DNA of 64,000 nt from Shinella sumterensis (GTDB lineage Bacteria > Pseudomonadota > Alphaproteobacteria > Rhizobiales > Rhizobiaceae): positions 62,001 through 126,000 of the forward strand of contig NZ_MYFN02000012.1 of assembly GCF_004514425.2 (NCBI RefSeq), read 5' to 3'. Below the pieces are notes generated by a model. It saw nothing but the letters and a program-made list of their open reading frames with translations, was not told the origin of the DNA and searched no databases. This document shows, piece by piece, positions 58,358 to 64,000 of the stretch. The stretch's first letter is position 1; every line of letters starts with the position of its first letter. The position numbers and the translations under genes are program-made.

Positions 58358-59890
58358 ATGCTACCGCGTGTGGCACCGACGACCGGCACGGCCCAGACCG
58401 CCCCCGCCCTTCCGGCGGGCGTGTCGTCCGATGCCGCCGCCCGCCCGGTGCCGAGCGCCGCCACGCTTGCCAATCTGCGCGCAGACGTGCTGCTTCGCCT
58501 CATCGAGACCATGCTGAAGCACATGCCGCCCGCCGCGGAGCCGAATGCCGGCCGCGACCTGCTCGAGACGCTGCTTACCGCCTTGAAGACGGCGCCGGGA
58601 CGGGAGGGCGAAAACGGCCGCAAGCTCGCCGACCTCCTGGCCAAGCTGCCGCCGGAGCTGCGGCCTGCCGTCGAGAAGCTGATCAACACCGTGCTGTCAT
58701 CCATGCCGACACGAACCCTCATGGAGATCGTGCGCAATCCCAACGGGCCGGACGCGCAGAAGCTCGCCACGATCATCGCGGCGAATGTGAACACGGCAGC
58801 CCTGTCCACCCCGGCCAACGACCGGCAGGCGCGCCCGGTGGGCCTGACCGCGCAGCAGCTGGCGGCCGTTGCACGGCAGGGCACGCCGCCGCTCGCCGAC
58901 CCCGTGGCCGGCGATATCCGCGCCCTCCAGTCGGCGCTGAAGCGCGTGTTCGACCTCGATACCGGCCGGCCCAGCACCATCGCCGGCCGGACAGGCGATG
59001 CGGATGCGGCCCGCCAGCCGGCGACGGCGACCAGCCGCCTGCCGGCCGACCCCGGCAGCCTGCCGAAAGCCGAGAACCGCCCGCCCCTCACCGCCGGCCG
59101 CGCCGCCGGACAGCCTGTCGAGACCATCGAAGCAGCCCCCCGCCATATGGGCGATGCCGAGGACATCGAGACGACGCTGCCCGCCGCGCGGCGAGGGGGC
59201 CAGGCCGGGCGGGCCCAGCTTGCCGTCGGCCAGGTCCTCGCCCGCACCGTGCTGCAAGCCGTTGCGCGCGACATGCCGCCTGCCCTTCTGATGCAGGCGG
59301 TGACGCAGTTGATGGAGACCCTATCCCCGGAGGAGGCGAACTTTTTGCGCGCCCTGCTCGATCGGCCGCTCGATCCTTCCGCAGAGCAGGACATAGCACT
59401 GGCCCCCGCGGATTTGCCCGAGGAGGCGGTCGAAAGCGCGGCAAAGTCCGCCAAGTCGGCGACGGAGGCGGCACAGCAGCCGACCTCTCTGCCGCAAGCC
59501 GCCGACGACGACGGAAAGCCGCTTGCGCTGCCCCAGACGCGCGAGGCCGCGCAGGCAACAATCGCCGATGCGACACCCGAGCGGCTGCTGGCGGCATTGC
59601 CGCTGCGCGAAGGCGTGCCCCTCGCCTTCGTTCCCTACCTTCCCGCGGAAGACGAGACCGAGTGGCGAGACGACCGCGAGGCCGAGCGCGAAGAGGCGGC
59701 GGAAGACGACGGCTTGGAGGGCGATGACCGGTCCGGCGAAGAGCACGCGGCGGACGCGGACGGCGAAACCGGTGAGAGCGAGCCGGAAAGTCCCGACATG
59801 GCGCGGCGGCGCGAAAAGACGGCGGATATGGTCGGCGTCATCGAGCCCGGCCTCGTGTTCTACCAGAAGCTTGGCGAATACTGGACCTGA
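58358..59890 (+). CDS. Large Ala/Glu-rich protein before rpsA, unknown function
   Basis: The ATG at 58358 has a strong AGGAGG site; it gives 510 residues. The N-terminal 130 residues are helical with LLRLIETMLKHMPPAAEPNA and LLAKLPPELRPAVEKLINTV; the middle (about 200-270) is Pro/Ala/Thr-rich; a second helical part (about 280-340) has VARDMPPALLMQAVTQLMET; the C-terminus is highly acidic and ends in GVIEPGLVFYQKLGEYWT. No signal peptide or membrane helix. It looks faintly like FliK-type low-complexity proteins but has no Flg_hook domain, so function is left open. Confidence 0.75.
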   Translation: MLPRVAPTTGTAQTAPALPAGVSSDAAARPVPSAATLANLRADVLLRLIETMLKHMPPAAEPNAGRDLLETLLTALKTAPGREGENGRKLADLLAKLPPELRPAVEKLINTVLSSMPTRTLMEIVRNPNGPDAQKLATIIAANVNTAALSTPANDRQARPVGLTAQQLAAVARQGTPPLADPVAGDIRALQSALKRVFDLDTGRPSTIAGRTGDADAARQPATATSRLPADPGSLPKAENRPPLTAGRAAGQPVETIEAAPRHMGDAEDIETTLPAARRGGQAGRAQLAVGQVLARTVLQAVARDMPPALLMQAVTQLMETLSPEEANFLRALLDRPLDPSAEQDIALAPADLPEEAVESAAKSAKSATEAAQQPTSLPQAADDDGKPLALPQTREAAQATIADATPERLLAALPLREGVPLAFVPYLPAEDETEWRDDREAEREEAAEDDGLEGDDRSGEEHAADADGETGESEPESPDMARRREKTADMVGVIEPGLVFYQKLGEYWT

Positions 59891-59908
59891 ACCGGAGATC
59901 CACGAAAA

Positions 59909-59936
59909 AGCCCGCGGAGATTGCTCTCCGCGGGCT
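59909..59936. terminator. Terminator between the 58358 gene and rpsA
   Basis: A perfect 11-base stem (59909-59919 with 59926-59936) with A-run on one side lies between convergent genes. Confidence 0.8.
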
Positions 59937-59959
59937 CTTCATTTCAAAGCAAGCGAGGC

Positions 59960-61666
59960 TTACTCGGCGTTGTTGCGGTTCTTCAGAGCCGCGCCGAGGA
60001 TGTCGCCGAGCGAAGCGCCCGAGTCGGACGAACCGAACTGTGCGACGGCTTCCTTCTCTTCAGCAATTTCCAGAGCCTTGATCGAAAGCTGGATCTTGCG
60101 ATCCTTCTTCGAGAAGCTCAGGACGCGGGCGTCGACGGTCTGGCCGACCGAGAAACGCTCCGGACGCTGTTCGTCACGGTCACGCGAAAGGTCAGCGCGG
60201 CGGATGAAGGACGTGAGGTCCTCATGGCCGACGAGCTTCACTTCGATGCCACCGTCGTTGATCGCGATGACTTCAGCCGAGACGACGGCATTCTTGCGCA
60301 GGTCGCCGGAAGCGGCGGCGTCGCCGACCGAGTCCTTGCCGAGCTGCTTGATGCCGAGCGAGATACGCTCCTTGTCGACGTCAACATCCAGAACGACAGC
60401 CTTGACGACGTCGCCCTTGTTGTACTCCTCGATGACCTGCTCGCCCGGACGGTTCCAGTCGAGGTCGGAGAGGTGCACCATGCCGTCCACGTCGCCTTCG
60501 AGGCCGATGAACAGACCGAATTCGGTCTTGTTCTTGACTTCGCCTTCGACTTCCGTGCCAGCCGGGTGGCTGTGCGCGAAGGCCTGCCACGGGTTCTCGA
60601 GGGTCTGCTTGAGACCGAGCGAGATGCGGCGCTTCGTCGGGTCGACTTCGAGAACGACCACGTCGACTTCCTGGCTCGTGGACAGGATCTTGCCGGGGTG
60701 AACGTTCTTCTTCGTCCAGGACATTTCGGAGATGTGGATCAGGCCTTCGATGCCCGGCTCCAGCTCGACGAACGCACCGTAGTCGGTGATGTTCGTGACC
60801 GTACCGGAGATCTTCTTGCCGGTCGGGTACTTCGTGCCGATGCCATCCCACGGATCCGACTCGAGCTGCTTCATGCCGAGCGAGATGCGGTGGGTTTCCT
60901 GGTTGATGCGGATGATCTGAACCTTGACCTGCTGGCCGATGGACAGGATCTCCGACGGATGGTTGACGCGGCGCCAGGCCATGTCGGTGACGTGCAGCAG
61001 GCCGTCGATGCCGCCGAGGTCGACGAACGCACCGTAATCGGTGATGTTCTTGACGACGCCGTCAACAACCTGGCCTTCTTCGAGGTTCTGAACGATTTCA
61101 GAACGCTGCTCGGCGCGGGACTCTTCGAGGACCGTGCGGCGCGAAACGACGATGTTGCCGCGACGCTTGTCCATCTTGAGGATTTCGAAGGGCTGCGGGT
61201 TGTGCATGAGCGGCGTGACGTCGCGGATCGGACGGATGTCGACCTGCGAACGCGGCAGGAAGGCAACGGCGCCGTCGAGATCGACGGTGAAGCCACCCTT
61301 GACCTGGTTGAAGATGACGCCTTCGACGCGCTCGCCGGCTTCGAACTTGACTTCGAGCTTGGCCCAGCTCTCTTCGCGGCGAGCCTTTTCGCGCGACAGA
61401 ACGGCTTCACCAAGCGCGTTTTCGATGCGCTCGACATAGACTTCGACTTCGTCGCCGACCTTCAGCGTGCCGTCCTTGGACTTGGCACCGAATTCCTTCA
61501 GCGGAACGCGACCTTCAACCTTGAGGCCGACGTCGATGATGGCGACGTCCTTTTCGATCGCGGTAACGATACCCTTGGCAACATAGCCTTCGGCGAGATC
61601 GTTGGACGCAAAGGATTCCTGCAGAAGGGCTGCGAAATCTTCGCGCGTGGGGTTTGCTTGAGACAT
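59960..61666 (-). CDS. rpsA: 30S ribosomal protein S1
   Basis: The product has 568 residues with six S1-type RNA-binding repeats, for example VTAIEKDVAIIDVGLKVEGR, VKNITDYGAFVDLGGIDGLL and VTNITDYGAFVELEPGIEGL. It recruits mRNA to the 30S subunit. It lies downstream of cmk in the standard alphaproteobacterial order aroA-cmk-rpsA. The 113-base gap to cmk may hold its own promoter or a leader used in autoregulation. Confidence 0.98.
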   Translation of the reverse strand: MSQANPTREDFAALLQESFASNDLAEGYVAKGIVTAIEKDVAIIDVGLKVEGRVPLKEFGAKSKDGTLKVGDEVEVYVERIENALGEAVLSREKARREESWAKLEVKFEAGERVEGVIFNQVKGGFTVDLDGAVAFLPRSQVDIRPIRDVTPLMHNPQPFEILKMDKRRGNIVVSRRTVLEESRAEQRSEIVQNLEEGQVVDGVVKNITDYGAFVDLGGIDGLLHVTDMAWRRVNHPSEILSIGQQVKVQIIRINQETHRISLGMKQLESDPWDGIGTKYPTGKKISGTVTNITDYGAFVELEPGIEGLIHISEMSWTKKNVHPGKILSTSQEVDVVVLEVDPTKRRISLGLKQTLENPWQAFAHSHPAGTEVEGEVKNKTEFGLFIGLEGDVDGMVHLSDLDWNRPGEQVIEEYNKGDVVKAVVLDVDVDKERISLGIKQLGKDSVGDAAASGDLRKNAVVSAEVIAINDGGIEVKLVGHEDLTSFIRRADLSRDRDEQRPERFSVGQTVDARVLSFSKKDRKIQLSIKALEIAEEKEAVAQFGSSDSGASLGDILGAALKNRNNAE

Positions 61667-61779
61667 TGAAACTCCTGATGTGCCTGTAAGGCACGGGCGC
61701 CGGGGGTTGGTGTTGGTGATGAACGAGGCGCTATCCGCTACCCTTCGGCAGCAAATCCGGCGCGGGGACAGGCTTCGTT

Positions 61780-62411
61780 CTAGTCTTTAAGGACAGCGTC
61801 GATGATCGACTTTGCCGCAGAAAACGCCGCCTCTATACTCATTTCCGAGGTATCGAGCAAGTGCGCATCGTCAGCGGGCTTCAGCGGGCTGTCCGCGCGC
61901 CCCATGTCGCGTTCGTCGCGGCGGCGGATATCCTCCAGGATCGTCCCGTAATCGGCCACCCCGCCGCCGGCCACGATCTCGTCGTAGCGGCGCCTGGCGC
62001 GCACCTCGGCCGACGCCGTGACATAAAGCTTCACCGGCGCATCCGGGCAGACGACCGTGCCGATGTCGCGGCCGTCGAGCACCGTGCCGGGCTCGCGCAT
62101 CGCAAAGCCGCGCTGCGCCTCGACCAGCGCCCGGCGCACCGAAGGCATGACCGCGATCTTCGAAGCCGCCTCGCCGATGGCGTGGGCGGACAGGGCGGCG
62201 CGGTCGAGCCCCGCGAGATCGAGGCCGCGGGCGACATCGGCGGCGACCGCCTCGTCATCGAGCGGCAGGCCGCGATCGAGCAGCGCCTTCGCCGTCGCGC
62301 GATAGGTCAGGCCGGTATCGAGATGATGAAAGCCATAGACCTCCGCGATACGGCGCGAGAGCGTCCCCTTGCCGGCGGCAGCGGGACCGTCGATGGCGAT
62401 GGTGAACGTCA

Positions 62412-62412
<1 letters not shown>
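61780..62412 (-). CDS. cmk: Cytidylate kinase
   Basis: The ATG at 62412 gives 210 residues. The P-loop ([20 protein letters not shown]), the DGRDIGTVV loop and the YDEIVAGGG lid region are typical. It phosphorylates CMP and dCMP. Its start overlaps the aroA stop by one base (TGATG), so translation is coupled. A longer in-frame start lies inside aroA and is rejected. Confidence 0.96.
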
Positions 62413-63860
<1,448 letters not shown>

Positions 63861-64000
63861 TCATCCTCCCGCCGAAAAACATTCGGCCCGAATGCGCGCT
63901 CCGTCGCACCCTCAGTTTCGCTTTGACAGGATAGCGCAAGACGATTAAGGGGACCGGCTAATCATTTTCCCTTTAACGCGCCGGTCACCCGGCCCCGCCT

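Overview
This window is the core flagellar and chemotaxis region of a Rhizobiaceae genome (Alphaproteobacteria; high GC). Gene content and order match the Sinorhizobium/Agrobacterium pattern: visNR and rem regulators, motB-motC-fliK and motE, tandem flagellins, a che operon that starts with a soluble receptor and ends in cheD-cheT, and flaF/flbT. At the right end, aroA is the class II type and, from memory, very close to the EPSP synthase of Agrobacterium strain CP4. No rRNA, tRNA, insertion sequence, prophage or CRISPR array was seen.

Layout, left to right. 1-8222 (minus): fliR (cut by the window edge), flhA, fliQ, flgD, flbT, flaF, flgL, flgK, flgE. 8322-14323 (minus): rem, a lytic transglycosylase, fliK, motC, motB and a coiled-coil protein that may be a FliH. 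14629-23862: three flagellin genes (minus), interrupted between the second and third by about 6 kb that carries a 702-residue octapeptide-repeat protein (minus), a TPR plus GT41 (OGT/SPINDLY-type) glycosyltransferase (plus) and UDP-galactopyranose mutase (plus). 24100-30191 (minus): flgB-flgC-fliE-flgG-flgA-flgI-motE-flgH-fliL-fliP. 30378-33861 (minus): a DUF1217-like gene, flgF, fliI and a small membrane protein. 34034-39198 (plus): motA-fliM-fliN-fliG-flhB and a small conserved gene. 39248-43017 (minus): visR, visN, fliF. 43280-51886 (minus): icpA-cheS-cheY1-cheA-cheW-cheR-cheB-cheY2-cheD-cheT. 52234-63779: housekeeping and unknown genes (GlsB/YeaQ-type membrane protein, 2-hydroxyacid dehydrogenase, RNase D-like exonuclease, nicotinamide phosphoribosyltransferase, rpsA, cmk, aroA and several unassigned proteins).

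Regulation read from the DNA. Three recurrent elements organise the region. (1) CRCAAG-N9-CTAG-like sequences occur once ahead of each of seven structural operons (flhA, flgE, the 14323 operon, flgB, the 33861 operon, motA, fliF), always with exactly 9 bases between the halves; they are probably class II promoters. (2) A different block, with core GCATGAnGCC, precedes the three flagellins and icpA. (3) Perfect TTAA-N7-TTAA boxes, the CtrA consensus, lie upstream of rem, visN, the third flagellin (three boxes), the glycosyltransferase and the unknown gene at 54954. This suggests a chain from cell cycle (CtrA) to VisNR/Rem to structural operons to flagellins and chemotaxis.

The best candidate for something undescribed is the island inside the flagellin array: an arginine-free, Thr/Ser-rich octapeptide-repeat protein next to a protein O-glycosyltransferase of the FlmG/OGT kind and a sugar-nucleotide mutase. 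It may be a flagellin or surface-protein glycosylation module with its own repetitive substrate.
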